Below are positions 6,500-6,545 of a stretch of DNA of 6,545 nt, in pieces. The stretch lies in contig JAFPYA010000206.1 in the NCBI GenBank assembly GCA_017412445.1, positions 1 through 6,545 on the forward strand, read 5' to 3'. The notes under the pieces are model-generated. The model saw nothing but the letters and a program-made list of their open reading frames with translations, did not search any database and was not told the DNA's origin. Made by a program: the position numbers and the translations under genes. Within the stretch, counting starts at the first letter, position 1; each line of letters starts with the position of its first letter. This stretch comes from Clostridia bacterium (GTDB lineage Bacteria > Bacillota > Clostridia > Christensenellales > Aristaeellaceae).

Positions 6500-6545
6500 G
6501 CGAACATTATTACACTCAAAACCCGACAAGTCTGAGCAATGAAAG
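6496..6545 (+). CDS. Probable RsmC/YbxB-like class I SAM-dependent methyltransferase (first 16 residues, truncated by window edge)
   Basis: An ATG overlapping the preceding TGA stop opens a frame that runs off the window: M-S-E-H-Y-Y-T-Q-N-P-T-S-L-S-N-E. The opening MSEHYY...NPTS resembles from memory the N-terminus of small Bacillota methyltransferases related to RsmC (YbxB type), which are believed to modify guanine in 16S rRNA. No SAM-binding motif is within the window, so the family call rests on these few residues and on the pairing with an rRNA pseudouridine synthase. That a gene starts here is much surer than its function. Confidence 0.55.
   Translation, partial: MSEHYYTQNPTSLSNE

Noticed and set aside
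5807..6529. A 240-codon minus-strand open frame antisense to the pseudouridine synthase gene
   Set aside because: The plus-strand gene carries all RsuA-family motifs; the antisense frame has none and is a shadow.

Overview
The window looks like a housekeeping segment of a low-complexity-operon Gram-positive-type bacterium, most likely a gut Clostridia/Bacillota lineage. This is inferred from a GyrB of 644 residues that lacks the large C-terminal insertion of proteobacterial GyrB, strong GGAGG ribosome binding sites before most genes, and a secreted oligosaccharide/peptide-type solute-binding protein. Coding DNA is GC-rich and the intergenic DNA is strikingly AT-rich. No mobile element, CRISPR array, tRNA or rRNA was seen.

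Layout. Positions 1-647 (minus) hold the N-terminal part of an ABC-transporter extracellular solute-binding protein, cut by the window edge. Positions 648-1022 are an AT-rich intergenic stretch with a good sigma-A-type promoter for that gene and the intrinsic terminator of the gyrase operon. Positions 1023-3614 (minus) are gyrA, started by TTG, and 3630-5564 (minus) are gyrB, 15 bases upstream. Together they form a compact gyrB-gyrA operon. Positions 5565-5773 are a divergent regulatory region with one promoter facing each way. Positions 5774-6499 (plus) encode an RsuA-family 16S rRNA pseudouridine synthase, overlapping by 4 bases (ATGA) the start of a second gene. Its first 16 residues resemble RsmC/YbxB-type rRNA methyltransferases.

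How the genes work together. GyrB (ATPase and TOPRIM) and GyrA (cleavage-religation and DNA wrapping) assemble into the A2B2 gyrase that introduces negative supercoils; making both from one transcript suits their 1:1 ratio. The plus-strand pair looks like a small rRNA-modification operon. The solute-binding protein has its own promoter, lies behind a terminator, and is functionally unrelated. gyrBA is not preceded by recF here, so it is separated from the common dnaA-dnaN-recF-gyrB-gyrA arrangement. I found no convincing undescribed system; the most interesting leads are regulatory (the divergent gyrB/rsuA region and the long leader of the solute-binding protein).
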